NCBI GenBank assembly: GCA_029782365.1
Contig: JAKOUW010000096.1
Coordinates: 234,467 to 298,466, forward strand
DNA: 64,000 nucleotides
Direction of reading: 5' to 3'
DNA from: Chloroflexota bacterium
Lineage (GTDB): Bacteria; Chloroflexota; Anaerolineae; Anaerolineales; UBA4823
This document shows positions 7,114 to 16,514 of the stretch, in pieces. Position 1 is the first letter of the stretch. Every line of letters begins with the position of its first letter. Below the pieces are notes generated by a model. It had not been told where the DNA came from, made no database searches, and saw only the letters and a program-made list of their open reading frames with translations. Made by a program: the position numbers and the translations under genes.

Positions 7114-9560
7114 TGCCTGACCCCCAAAGGATTTTCTCCTACCTGACGATTCGACCCCGTTGGAGAAAAATTTTTTCAGATCTTTGGGATTATAAATCGC
7201 GCACCCTATTGGTCATAACATCGATTGCAATCGGCATTTTCGCAATAGGAATGATCTCTGGCGCCTACACGATTATTCAAGAAGATATGAGCGCCAGCTA
7301 CGAAGCCTCAAATCCTGCAAATATTGAGCTTCGCTTATCAAATTTCGATCAAGAGCTTGTTAACACAATCCGACGGATTCCTGGTGTTATGTCCGCCGAA
7401 GGCCGGCGAGTTTTTTCAGTTCGAGCGCGCCTCCCCGGGCATGAATGGGTGAGCCTTGATTTGGTTGCGATCCACGATTTCAAGAAGATCGATTTAAATT
7501 ATTTGAAATTAATCGATGGTGTATCAATTGCTGGCAAACAAGAAATCATATTCGAAAAGAGAGCCTTGGAGAATTTACCAATCCAAATTGGCGGTTTCGT
7601 CGATATTGAATTGCCCAATGGCTCCACCCGTTCCCTGGCTGTCGCTGGAGTTGTGCGCGACCAGACGACCTCTGCTGGGGATTTCTTGGCTTCTCCATTG
7701 GCTTTTATTTCGATGAATACACTTGAGCGATTAAGCCAGCCCAATTCATTTAATCGCCTTTATGTAACCGTCGCGGATAAACCCAATGACGAAAAATTTA
7801 TTCGCTCCATATCCGAAGTAATATCTGATAAATTGGAAAAAAGCGGTTTCCAGATTTATCGAACACGCCTTTCGTTGCGCAACCAGCATCCAATGGCATC
7901 GACTGTACAGGCAATTCTTGGCGTTCTTGGAGCTCTGGGTATTCTCGTTCTATTCCTATCCAGCTCATTAATCGCGAATACGCTCAATGCGCTTCTGAAT
8001 CAACACACCCGGCATATTGGCATCATGAAACTGATCGGGGGAAGCAGCAGCCAGATTTTAGGTATGTATATCACGCTTATCTTCGCCTTCAGCTCAATCG
8101 CACTGCTGATCTCAATTCCACTAGGCACGCAAGCGGCGTATCAATTTTCATTGTTTATTGCTTCTCAATTGAATTTTAGCATTTTAAAATTCCGTATCAT
8201 TCCTTCTTCTGTGATAATTCAGATCTTGGTGGGCACCATAGTGCCTTTGGGTGCTGGTTTTATCCCTGTCTTAAATGGCTCAAGAATCACCGTTCTAGCT
8301 GCTGTTTCAGGAGAATCAACTGGACAAAAGACGTCCAAACAGAGCGGCCCAATTGCTGGCGAATCATCCAAAATTCCCCTTACGATTAATCGGCGTCTGG
8401 TCATTTTGCCGCGGCCCATGATACTTTCTCTTCGCAATACCTTCCGCCGTAAAGGACGGCTTGCTCTCACCCTCTTCACTCTGACCATGGGTGGTGCGAT
8501 TTTTATTGCCGTTTTTAATGTTCGCACAACCTTGCGCCAGTTCATCGACCAGGTAGGCCATTACTTCCTGGCTGATGTTACGATGAGTTTCACAAAATTA
8601 TACCGATTAGACGAAATAAGCGAATTGGCGAAACAGGTTCCGGGTGTGATTGATGTAGAAGGCTGGTCCTTCGCTAGCGGAGAAATCCAATATGCAGACG
8701 GTACACCTGCCGAAAACCTGGTTATCCTTGCTCCTCCCAGCAGCACTAAACTGGTTGATCCAATACTAATCAAAGGGCGATGGCTTGTACCTGGTGATCA
8801 GGAGGCGTTGGCCATTTCCGAAGCAATTTGGAAACGTTTCCCGGGCTTACTGCCTGGGGATGACCTTAGGCTAAAAATCAATGGCCACGAGCATAATTGG
8901 AAAGTCGTTGGGATATTCAAGTTTGTTGACCGAGAAGGAATTATAGGATACTCGAATTACGACTATATTTCAAACCTGCTCAGCCAAACTCGCCGGTCTG
9001 TGTCGTTTCGCGTTGTACTCAATCAACACAACAAAGATTATCAAACGAAACTTAGCGCAGACTTGGATCATTACTTCCGCTCGAATGGTTACCAGGTCAG
9101 CCAAATCGAACCTGGATATGAATCTTTAAAAACAGCTTCCGAAGGCCTGGATGTTCTTGTAACCTTCTTGATGATCATGGCGCTTCTAACTGCATCTGTG
9201 GGAAGCATGGGATTAACAGGAACGATGAGCATGAACGTTATCGAAAGAACTCGTGAAATTGGCATTATGCGCAGTATCGGCGCTGTGGACCGCGAAGTTT
9301 TCAAAACTGTCATTATCGAAGGAGTTTTGATTGGACTGATCTCGTGGGTGCTTGGCGCAATACTATCTTTCCCAATTAGTGCTCTGCTATCCTATATTAT
9401 AAGCCTGGCAATATTTAATACCCCGCTCACGCCTTCATTCACTTTGGAAGGTTTTTTCATTTGGTTATGTCTAGTCATACTCCTTTCCAGTTTGGCAAGC
9501 ATTTTGCCTGCGCAAAACGCCACCCATCTAACCATACGCGAAGTGCTTTCATACGAATGA
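7113..9560 (+). CDS. FtsX-like/MacB-type ABC permease
   Basis: An integral membrane permease of 815 residues with a doubled FtsX layout. There is an N-terminal helix (about 34-55), a large extracytoplasmic MacB core region, an FtsX helix bundle (about 270-390), a second N-terminal-type helix (about 445-465), a second soluble region and a final FtsX bundle (about 690-810; ERTREIGIMRSIGA in the coupling loop, ending LTIREVLSYE). The likely start is ATG 7113, which overlaps the upstream stop by one base; TTG at 7110 would add one codon. The gene gives the two preceding ATPases their membrane partner. Confidence 0.92.
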   Translation: MPDPQRIFSYLTIRPRWRKIFSDLWDYKSRTLLVITSIAIGIFAIGMISGAYTIIQEDMSASYEASNPANIELRLSNFDQELVNTIRRIPGVMSAEGRRVFSVRARLPGHEWVSLDLVAIHDFKKIDLNYLKLIDGVSIAGKQEIIFEKRALENLPIQIGGFVDIELPNGSTRSLAVAGVVRDQTTSAGDFLASPLAFISMNTLERLSQPNSFNRLYVTVADKPNDEKFIRSISEVISDKLEKSGFQIYRTRLSLRNQHPMASTVQAILGVLGALGILVLFLSSSLIANTLNALLNQHTRHIGIMKLIGGSSSQILGMYITLIFAFSSIALLISIPLGTQAAYQFSLFIASQLNFSILKFRIIPSSVIIQILVGTIVPLGAGFIPVLNGSRITVLAAVSGESTGQKTSKQSGPIAGESSKIPLTINRRLVILPRPMILSLRNTFRRKGRLALTLFTLTMGGAIFIAVFNVRTTLRQFIDQVGHYFLADVTMSFTKLYRLDEISELAKQVPGVIDVEGWSFASGEIQYADGTPAENLVILAPPSSTKLVDPILIKGRWLVPGDQEALAISEAIWKRFPGLLPGDDLRLKINGHEHNWKVVGIFKFVDREGIIGYSNYDYISNLLSQTRRSVSFRVVLNQHNKDYQTKLSADLDHYFRSNGYQVSQIEPGYESLKTASEGLDVLVTFLMIMALLTASVGSMGLTGTMSMNVIERTREIGIMRSIGAVDREVFKTVIIEGVLIGLISWVLGAILSFPISALLSYIISLAIFNTPLTPSFTLEGFFIWLCLVILLSSLASILPAQNATHLTIREVLSYE

Positions 9561-9584
9561 GGAATATAATTTGTGGAGTCAATC

Positions 9585-10763
9585 ATGAAGAACAAAATAA
9601 CCAAAATCGCGCTTTCCCTTTTTTTATGTTCATGCGTATTATCGGCATGTGGTTTGATAAATCTAACTGGCCAGACGGCCAACAATGCCACCGTGCAACC
9701 TGCTCCAGTTGAAAATTCTACCATCGTCAGTGAAGGCAATTTGGTGCCCCAAAAATTTAAATATATTTCTTTCCTTAGGGCAGGTCGCGTGGGGGAAATC
9801 CTGGTAAAAGTTGGCGATTCTGTAAAAGAAGGAGATGTCATCGCTCGCCTGGGAGACCGGCAGCAAGTCGATGCCAACTTAGCATCAGCCCAATTGGATC
9901 TTCTTTCCGCCCAGCAAAGTTATGATGACCTCTTGCGCACAGCGAAGCTGGTTCAAGATACAAACCAGGTGAATTTGCTTCAGGCTCAATCGAACTTAGT
10001 TTCGGCTCAGCGCGCCTGGGATGCTGTTGACACCAAAGAATATCAGAACAAAATTGATGAAGCCAATGTCCGTGCTCAAAATGCAAAAACGACGCTCGAT
10101 AATGCACAAAAGGAATTCGAAAAGTACAAAGATCTTAGCTCAGACAATGCCAATTATAAAACTGCCAAGGATTCGCTGGATAAAGCTCAAAAGGATTATA
10201 ACGAAGAGATTTACAAGCGCGACGAACTTACGATCAAAAGAGATCTTGTAAATTCCACACGAAACCAGGCCCAGGCCAATGTGTCTGAAGCCGAATTTAA
10301 ATTCAACCTGACCCAGTCAGGCGCGGATTCGCAAAAGCTTGCTTTGGCGGAAGCGCGTTTGGCAGCCTCAAAAACACAGCTTTCAGCTGCCCAATTTGCT
10401 ATAGAAACTCTGGAAATCAAGGCGCCTTTTACTGGGGAAATAGTCGATATCAACGTGGATGTGAATGAGCAAGTTGGTACGTCAACATGGGCATTCTTGA
10501 TCGCTGATTTCAGCCAGTGGTTTGTAGAGACATCTGATTTAACCGAATTAAAAGTTGTAAAAATCGTTGAAGGCATGCCCGCCGATTTAACTGCCGATGC
10601 CCTTCCCGGCGTTCACATGACTGGTGTGGTTGCTCAGATAGCGAAAAATTTCAAAACAATTTCTGGCGACATCAACTATAAGGCTCTTATCAAACTTGAA
10701 AACCGCGATCCACTTTTGCGATGGGGAATGACCATCCAAGTGACTTTTGTGGCAAAGCCTTGA
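9585..10763 (+). CDS. lipoprotein membrane-fusion protein (HlyD/MacA type)
   Basis: A periplasmic-adaptor-like protein anchored by lipid. The signal peptide ends in a lipobox LSAC, so the mature protein starts at Cys about residue 22. It has the two half-lipoyl/barrel regions typical of the family (VGEILVKVGDSVKEGDVIARLGD near 70-90 and IKAPFTGEIVDINVDVNEQVG near 285-305) flanking a long Ala/Gln/Lys-rich coiled coil (about 95-270). I chose ATG 9585 because GGAG lies 6 nt upstream; GTG 9573 is less likely. It completes the export operon. In a cell envelope of uncertain type, the role of an adaptor without a visible outer-membrane partner is open. Confidence 0.9.
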   Translation: MKNKITKIALSLFLCSCVLSACGLINLTGQTANNATVQPAPVENSTIVSEGNLVPQKFKYISFLRAGRVGEILVKVGDSVKEGDVIARLGDRQQVDANLASAQLDLLSAQQSYDDLLRTAKLVQDTNQVNLLQAQSNLVSAQRAWDAVDTKEYQNKIDEANVRAQNAKTTLDNAQKEFEKYKDLSSDNANYKTAKDSLDKAQKDYNEEIYKRDELTIKRDLVNSTRNQAQANVSEAEFKFNLTQSGADSQKLALAEARLAASKTQLSAAQFAIETLEIKAPFTGEIVDINVDVNEQVGTSTWAFLIADFSQWFVETSDLTELKVVKIVEGMPADLTADALPGVHMTGVVAQIAKNFKTISGDINYKALIKLENRDPLLRWGMTIQVTFVAKP

Positions 10764-10787
10764 TTAATCAACGTTTTGGAGAATACT

Positions 10788-11972
10788 ATGCCTCAAGACA
10801 GAGCTCGAAATACGATTTCGCCTGCTCATAAACGCCACCGGCTTCGTTGGATCGATGTTCGTGAAAATTTGACTGGTTTTGCATTTATTGCGCCAGCCGT
10901 TTTGATAATCGCTCTATTTGGTTTCTTTCCCATTGGCTATGCTTTTTATATGTCCATGTACACATGGCGCGTTAAAAAGGGGCCATTTATCGGTATTGAG
11001 AATTACACCAAAGCCCTGGGCGATTGGAACGGCGTCGCTATTTTTATCATCGGTTTTCTGGTCCTCGCACTGGCTTATTGGTTATGGACGTCGGGATTCA
11101 AATCAGAAAACCTTGGCGGATTGGTAATAAAAGCTAGTGCAGCCTTGATCTTAATCGCCAGTTTCTATGGGATATCGATTGGTTGGTCGATGATGGTTTC
11201 AACCGGTGACAAAAGCTTTCTAGGTTCACTCCCAATTACATTGTTTTATGCCATTGGCACAGTGCCTGCTGAGCTGGGTATAGCGCTTATATTGGCCTAT
11301 ATTCTTTTTCAACGCATCAAGGGCAAAGAGTTATTTCGCATGCTGTATTTCTTACCTTATGTAACACCTGTCGTAGCCACAGCAGTCGTTTTTAGAACAC
11401 TTTTCGGACAACGGGATACCTCGATAGCAAACCAGGTGATCGCGTTGTTTAACATGGCGCCGAAAAAATGGCTGTTCGAATCCGCACCCTTTAACCAGGC
11501 TTTCTTTGGGATTGATGTTTCAAAATTGCCTGATTTGTTAGCTGGACCAAGTATGGCTTTAGTCTCGATCATCTTCTTCGGTATCTGGACTTTTGTTGGC
11601 TACAATACAGTAATTTTCCTCGCTGGACTTGGATCCATCTCCCCGGAATTATACGAGGCTGCAGAAATTGATGGTGCAAACAATTTCCAATTATTTACCA
11701 GGATCACCCTACCTCTGCTTTCGCCTGTAACTTTTTACCTGGCTCTAATTGCTTTTATCGGTACTTTTAAGGCTTTCAACCACATCTATGTGATGCGGAC
11801 ACCCTCTGCTTTAGGGACAACGGACGTCACGAGCATATTCATCTTTGATACTTTTTACAAATCGAACAATTTTGGTTACGCTACCGCCCAGGCAATCATC
11901 CTGTTCGTTATTATTGTCGCTTTGACAGCTGTTCAAAATAAAGTTTTCGGGGATAAAGTGTTTTACGAATAA
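10788..11972 (+). CDS. carbohydrate ABC transporter permease (MalF/UgpA type)
   Basis: Inner-membrane permease of a CUT1-type sugar importer, 394 residues. It has an N-terminal helix after a basic tail (FIAPAVLIIALFGFFPIGYAF) and the EAA cytoplasmic loop ELYEAAEIDGANNFQLFTRI for ATPase docking. It is longer than the usual ~300 residues: an additional hydrophobic stretch with two helices (about 85-140, AIFIIGFLVLALAYWLW onward) sits between the first helix and the core. Start ATG 10788 has GGAG at 6 nt. It lies 24 bp after the fusion-protein gene and 22 bp before the second permease. No importer ATPase is encoded here, so a shared MsiK-like ATPase elsewhere is inferred. Confidence 0.92.
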   Translation: MPQDRARNTISPAHKRHRLRWIDVRENLTGFAFIAPAVLIIALFGFFPIGYAFYMSMYTWRVKKGPFIGIENYTKALGDWNGVAIFIIGFLVLALAYWLWTSGFKSENLGGLVIKASAALILIASFYGISIGWSMMVSTGDKSFLGSLPITLFYAIGTVPAELGIALILAYILFQRIKGKELFRMLYFLPYVTPVVATAVVFRTLFGQRDTSIANQVIALFNMAPKKWLFESAPFNQAFFGIDVSKLPDLLAGPSMALVSIIFFGIWTFVGYNTVIFLAGLGSISPELYEAAEIDGANNFQLFTRITLPLLSPVTFYLALIAFIGTFKAFNHIYVMRTPSALGTTDVTSIFIFDTFYKSNNFGYATAQAIILFVIIVALTAVQNKVFGDKVFYE

Positions 11973-11994
11973 ATATTGTGAAAAGAGCGAAAAT

Positions 11995-12852
11995 ATGTCT
12001 ATAACCAAAATTATCTCACGCAGTATGCTATATCTGGTTTTGATCTCCGGTGCCACCATTGCAGTTATCCCCTTCTTTTGGATGGTTTCTACGTCCTTCA
12101 TGACTCTGGGAGAAACCATCAACAGAGTATATTTGCCTAAGGTTCCACAAATTCAAAATTACATCGAAGCATGGCAACAAGCACGATTTGAAAAATACTT
12201 CATGAATAGCGTGGTGATCACAGGTGTAACCCTAATTGGTCTTCTGATCACCTCGATATTAGCGGCATATGCTTTTGCAAAAATAAAATTTTTCGGCCGG
12301 GAGTTTATTTTTGGATTACTCCTTGCGACAATGATGATTCCAGAATCTGTCACCCTGATTCCAAATTTTCTTATGGTAAAAGGCGCAATTTTCCCGATGC
12401 CTGGTCCCGCTGCTTGGAGAGGCTCCTGGTTGAACCAACTGCCGTCACTAACTGTGCCATTCATGGCTAATGCTTTCAGCATTTTCTTGCTCAGGCAATT
12501 TTTTATAAAAATCCCGGAAGAATATTGGGATGCAGCCAGGTTGGACGGGGCAGGTCACTTTAGATATTTGCTCCAGATTGTTCTTCCTATGAGTACAGCG
12601 CCTGTGATGACAGTGGTTATTTTTTCCTTTATTAGCTCCTGGAACGCCTTCCTTTGGCCGCTTCTAGTAACTACCACCGATCGTTGGCGGCCATTGATGG
12701 TCGGTCTATACTCATTTGTTTCGGAAGCCGGCCCGGAAACTCACCTGTTGATGGCCGGTGCAGTCATCACATTGATCCCAGTTCTAGTTCTGTATTTTCT
12801 CACTCAAAAGCAATTTACAGAGGGAATTGCCGCGACTGGAATCAAAGGCTGA
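11995..12852 (+). CDS. carbohydrate ABC transporter permease (MalG/UgpE type)
   Basis: Second permease subunit of the sugar importer, 285 residues with six predicted helices. The EAA loop reads EYWDAARLDGAGHFRYLLQI, the usual CUT1 form, and the N-terminus has the typical VIPFFWMVSTSF segment. It should pair with the preceding permease to form the channel, with the downstream double binding protein delivering substrate. The size is normal for the family. The 107-bp gap to the binding-protein gene holds an AAGGAG site 10 nt before its ATG and no obvious terminator. Confidence 0.93.
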   Translation: MSITKIISRSMLYLVLISGATIAVIPFFWMVSTSFMTLGETINRVYLPKVPQIQNYIEAWQQARFEKYFMNSVVITGVTLIGLLITSILAAYAFAKIKFFGREFIFGLLLATMMIPESVTLIPNFLMVKGAIFPMPGPAAWRGSWLNQLPSLTVPFMANAFSIFLLRQFFIKIPEEYWDAARLDGAGHFRYLLQIVLPMSTAPVMTVVIFSFISSWNAFLWPLLVTTTDRWRPLMVGLYSFVSEAGPETHLLMAGAVITLIPVLVLYFLTQKQFTEGIAATGIKG

Positions 12853-12959
12853 GAAAATTTTCTATTCACCCTATTCAAGCGAAAGGAGCCGTACCTGATA
12901 TCTTGTATACAGTTTCCCACATGCTGTTTTCCTAAGAATTGACAAGGAGATGAATTTCT

Positions 12960-15695
12960 ATGACCAAATCACAATTACATATCTATCGATTAATGGCATT
13001 CTTGGTGATTTTCGCAATGCTGCTTGCCGCATGCTCTCAACCCACTACTGAAGCACCTCAACCACCCGCCACCACCGGCGCCACTCAACCTCAGACCGCA
13101 CCCACAGACGCTGTCCAGGCTACATCGGCGCCGGAAGCCACTCAGCCGCCGGCTGATCCATGGGCAAATGTAGATCCTAAAGGACAAACTGTAATCTACT
13201 GGAATCAATTTACTGGTGGGACAGAAAAAGCAATCAATGAGATTGCCAATGAATTTAACAATACAAATGAATGGGGCATCACAGTGGTACCCCAATACCA
13301 GGGCGCTTATGCGGACATCTTCAACAAGATGCTGACATTCCTGAACACGCCCGAGGCGCCAAACATCGTCGTGGCTTATCAAAACCAAGCTGCCACATAC
13401 CAGTTAGCCAACGCTTTGGTGGATATAAACTCCATGGTTGACAGCCCCAAATGGGGTCTGAGCGATACCGATCAGAAGGATTTCTTCACCGGTTTCTTTC
13501 AACAGGATGTTTTTCCACTTTTCCAAAATCAGCGCTTAGGGTTTCCTCCCAATCGGTCAATGGAAGTTGTATATTACAACGCAGACTGGTTGAAAGAATT
13601 GGGTTATGATGCCCCGCCCAGCACGCCGGACCAATTCAAGGAAATCGCTTGTAAAGCAACCAAACAAAAATTTTCAAAGGCGACGGCTGATGGTCCAATC
13701 GGTTATGAACTCAGCATTGACGCCAGCCGCTTCGCCAGTTGGACTTTCGCATTCGGTGGCGATATTTTCGACCCCCAAAAAGATCAATATACCATCAATT
13801 CTGATGCTTCCAAGCAAGCGATGGCATTCATGCAGGATTTGTATAAGAGCGGTTGCGCAATAACTGCAGGACCGAATTTCCAGGATCAAACAGATTTTGC
13901 AGCAGGCAAAGCATTGTTCACTATCGGTTCAACCTCTGGCTTGCCCTTCTACAAGAGCGCAGTCGATGCAGGCGCAAAATTTAATTGGAGCGTGGCGGCT
14001 TTACCCCACACTACCAAAGACCCAGTGATGAATGTTTACGGCGCGTCCGTCTCAATCCCCAAAACTACTCCTGAGGCTGAATTGGCTGCCTGGCTCTTTA
14101 TTAAGTACTACACCAGTCCAGCAGTGCAGGCTAAGTGGGTGAAGGCAAGCAACTACTTCCCGGTGCGCGCCAGCGTGGCGGACAGCCTTAAGGATTACTT
14201 CGACAGCAATCCCGCTTACAAGACAGCCTTCGATTTGTTGAAATATTCCCATTTTGAACCACCCGTTCCTGGTTACGATCCGGTCCGCAACAAAATTGCC
14301 TCTGCCATGGTAGCGATTAACGAAAAAGGTGCCGACATCCCATCGACTCTGGACCAGACGAACACCGATGGAAATGCAGAATTAGCTTCTCAAATGGCGA
14401 TGGTTCCTGAATCACCAGATCCGCTGGTTAAAGCCAAAGTTGATCCCACCGGTCAAAAGATTGTATTCTGGCATAACCACAGCAAAGCGCGTGAAGACGC
14501 CTTGAAACAAATCATCGATGAATTCAACAAAACCAACAAATACGGCATCACAGTAGAGGCCCAATACCAGGGCAGCTACGCAGATATCTACAATAAAATG
14601 GTCCCCCTGTTGGGCACAACCGATGTTCCAGACCTGGTGGTTGCTTACCAGAACAATGCAGCCGCTTACCAGATCGCTGACGCTCTGGTCGATATCAACC
14701 TTTATGTTAATTCATATAAGTGGGGCCTCTCTCCATTAGAAAAACGTGATTTCTTCACCAGCTTCTTCAATCAAGATGTATTCCCTAACTTCTTGAACGC
14801 TGACAAGAAACCTGAGCGACTAGGCTTCCCGCCCAATCGGTCGATGGAAGTTTTATACTTCAACCAAGAATGGCTGAAGGAATTAGGTTATGATGCTCCC
14901 CCTTCCACGCCTGATCAGTTCAAGGAAGTTGCTTGCAAAGCATCGAAACAGAAATTCAGCAAAGCTGCCGCCGAAGGACCAACTGGCTATGAATACGACC
15001 CTGCTGACGCATCCCACTTCGCCGCTTGGGTATTTGCCTTTGGCGGTGACATTTATGATTATAAGAGCAACCAATTTATTTACAATTCCGATGCCGCTGT
15101 CAAAGCCGGCCTTTTCATCCAGGATCTTTTTAAGAGCGGCTGCGCCATTCTGGTGGATAAAACAAACGGCGACCAGACTGACTTTGGCGCGGGAAAACTG
15201 CTCTTTACTACAAGCTCATCCTCAGGCATGCCGTTCTTCAAATCTGCCGTCGATGCTGGGGCTAAGTTCGGCTGGAATGTTGCCGCGGTTCCCCATACTA
15301 CAAAAGACCCTGTGCAGAACGTGTACGGTGCTTCTGTTTCTATGCCGAAAACTACACCCGAACGCCAGCTCGCCACCTGGCTCTTTGTAAAATACTTCAC
15401 CAGCGCTGATGTGCAGGCGAAATGGGCGATGGTCAGTAATTACTTCCCAGTGCGCGCCAGTGTAGCCAATGGATTGAGTGATTATTTCACTCAAAATCCA
15501 GCGTACAAAACCGCCTTCGATATGTTGAAATACGGTAAATTTGAGCCTCCAGTTCCGGGTTACGATCCCATACGCGTGAAAGTGTCCACAGCTTTGGCTG
15601 CAATCATCAATGGTGATGATGTCAAAACTACTTTGGAAGCATTGAATAAGGATGCGAACCAGATTCTGGCTGATAATTTAGCCCAGATCAAATAA
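12960..15695 (+). CDS. tandem-duplicated extracellular sugar-binding lipoprotein
   Basis: A 911-residue solute-binding protein of the CUT1 importer built from two complete binding domains. A lipoprotein signal peptide (lipobox LLAAC, Cys 25) and a Thr/Pro/Gln/Ala-rich linker (26-68) precede domain 1, which begins at VDPKGQTVIYWN (71). Domain 2 begins at VDPTGQKIVFWH (494) and runs to the end. Matching blocks are nearly identical in both halves, for example LGFPPNRSMEV, WLKELGYDAPPSTPDQFKE, NVYGASVS and KFEPPVPGYDP or HFEPPVPGYDP. A single such protein is normally about 430-480 residues. The arrangement should place two binding sites on one anchor; whether both bind the same sugar is unknown. 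A strong terminator follows. Confidence 0.93.
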   Translation: MTKSQLHIYRLMAFLVIFAMLLAACSQPTTEAPQPPATTGATQPQTAPTDAVQATSAPEATQPPADPWANVDPKGQTVIYWNQFTGGTEKAINEIANEFNNTNEWGITVVPQYQGAYADIFNKMLTFLNTPEAPNIVVAYQNQAATYQLANALVDINSMVDSPKWGLSDTDQKDFFTGFFQQDVFPLFQNQRLGFPPNRSMEVVYYNADWLKELGYDAPPSTPDQFKEIACKATKQKFSKATADGPIGYELSIDASRFASWTFAFGGDIFDPQKDQYTINSDASKQAMAFMQDLYKSGCAITAGPNFQDQTDFAAGKALFTIGSTSGLPFYKSAVDAGAKFNWSVAALPHTTKDPVMNVYGASVSIPKTTPEAELAAWLFIKYYTSPAVQAKWVKASNYFPVRASVADSLKDYFDSNPAYKTAFDLLKYSHFEPPVPGYDPVRNKIASAMVAINEKGADIPSTLDQTNTDGNAELASQMAMVPESPDPLVKAKVDPTGQKIVFWHNHSKAREDALKQIIDEFNKTNKYGITVEAQYQGSYADIYNKMVPLLGTTDVPDLVVAYQNNAAAYQIADALVDINLYVNSYKWGLSPLEKRDFFTSFFNQDVFPNFLNADKKPERLGFPPNRSMEVLYFNQEWLKELGYDAPPSTPDQFKEVACKASKQKFSKAAAEGPTGYEYDPADASHFAAWVFAFGGDIYDYKSNQFIYNSDAAVKAGLFIQDLFKSGCAILVDKTNGDQTDFGAGKLLFTTSSSSGMPFFKSAVDAGAKFGWNVAAVPHTTKDPVQNVYGASVSMPKTTPERQLATWLFVKYFTSADVQAKWAMVSNYFPVRASVANGLSDYFTQNPAYKTAFDMLKYGKFEPPVPGYDPIRVKVSTALAAIINGDDVKTTLEALNKDANQILADNLAQIK

Positions 15696-15715
15696 TCCTC
15701 CTTTCGATAGACGAT

Positions 15716-15750
15716 AAAAGAGCTGTCTCAGTTCGGGACAGCTCTTTTTT
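15716..15750 (+). terminator. rho-independent terminator
   Basis: A stem of about 11 bp (AAGAGCTGTC against GACAGCTCTT) with a short loop and a run of six T, 21 bp after the binding-protein stop. The hairpin also covers the last codons of the convergent gene ending at 15728 and has A-rich sequence on its other side, so it may work in both directions. Confidence 0.85.
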
Positions 15751-16438
15751 GTATATTCGATTTCTCGTATAAATAAGATTTACCTTGTTTTCCAGTTCTA
15801 TTAAGTAAACCCATTTTATTCAGGCAATAAATCATTTTTCCTGCCAATTGGACTTTCATCTTTGCTTCAATGGCCAGATCCTTTGTGGTAAAAAGTTTCG
15901 GTAAATCGTCGGGAAGAAGTGCCAAATAATCACATACATTGGTGAATATGGTTCTTTCCCCTATTTCAACCAATCTGCGCTCAACCACACTCCAGCCATT
16001 TCTTCGCCAACTTCCGCTTCCATCATCCCGCCAAAGTACCTCATCTTTCACAAAAACTGCCTCGAGGATAATATTTTCATGTACCACCCAATCACCCAAA
16101 TGCACCAATTCCAGAAATATATCCTCTATTCGTCCTTTCCGGGGAGATCGCCGGCGGCTCAATTCATTACCTTGCTTGTCTATACGCAAAATCCATCTTT
16201 CTTTGCTGATCGGATAAACAACTCGCACCACATTTTTTGTTAGCAATCGAGCAAGTTTTGGTTTTAATTTCCCAAAATGCCGGGTTTGTATTTCGATGAT
16301 TTCATTTCTGGCTTTGATATCAACAACGCACCCCAAGTATAGTGTCTCGAGTTCATCGCCAGGACCAGCATAATATTGTTTTAGTGCTGAATGTAGTGCT
16401 GATTCTCCAACAATTCCAATTCTATTCATGCCCGGCAT
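15728..16438 (-). CDS. uncharacterised protein with restriction-endonuclease-like N-terminus
   Basis: I do not know a characterised homologue. The N-terminal ~85 residues have the look of a PD-(D/E)xK fold: a conserved glycine/glutamate helix (GIVGESALHSALKQYY), then VDIKARNEIIEIQT, where D and E-x-Q could stand for the catalytic D...ExK set. The C-terminal part (about 150-225; LFTTKDLAIEAKMKVQLAGKMIYCLNKMGLL) resembles a winged helix-turn-helix. This matches conserved Chloroflexota/Actinobacteria hypotheticals of the DUF8091 kind as I remember them. The start is uncertain: ATG 16438 or ATG 16429. It is divergent from the SRAP gene, 76 bp apart. Nuclease activity is inference only. Confidence 0.75.
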   Translation of the reverse strand: MPGMNRIGIVGESALHSALKQYYAGPGDELETLYLGCVVDIKARNEIIEIQTRHFGKLKPKLARLLTKNVVRVVYPISKERWILRIDKQGNELSRRRSPRKGRIEDIFLELVHLGDWVVHENIILEAVFVKDEVLWRDDGSGSWRRNGWSVVERRLVEIGERTIFTNVCDYLALLPDDLPKLFTTKDLAIEAKMKVQLAGKMIYCLNKMGLLNRTGKQGKSYLYEKSNIQKRAVPN

Positions 16439-16514
16439 TGTAACAGATTTAACCACCCACCACTACACTTTTTGTTCGATTTGTGATTTAATATTATTAG
16501 AAAGGAAGTTCTAT

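Noticed and set aside
12960..15695. Two separate binding-protein genes or a frameshifted fusion
   Set aside because: The frame is continuous through the junction near 14430, with no stop, ribosome site or second signal peptide.
16428..16514. N-terminal extension of the SRAP protein
   Set aside because: The catalytic Cys must be residue 2; ATG 16515 supplies it and has a ribosome site.
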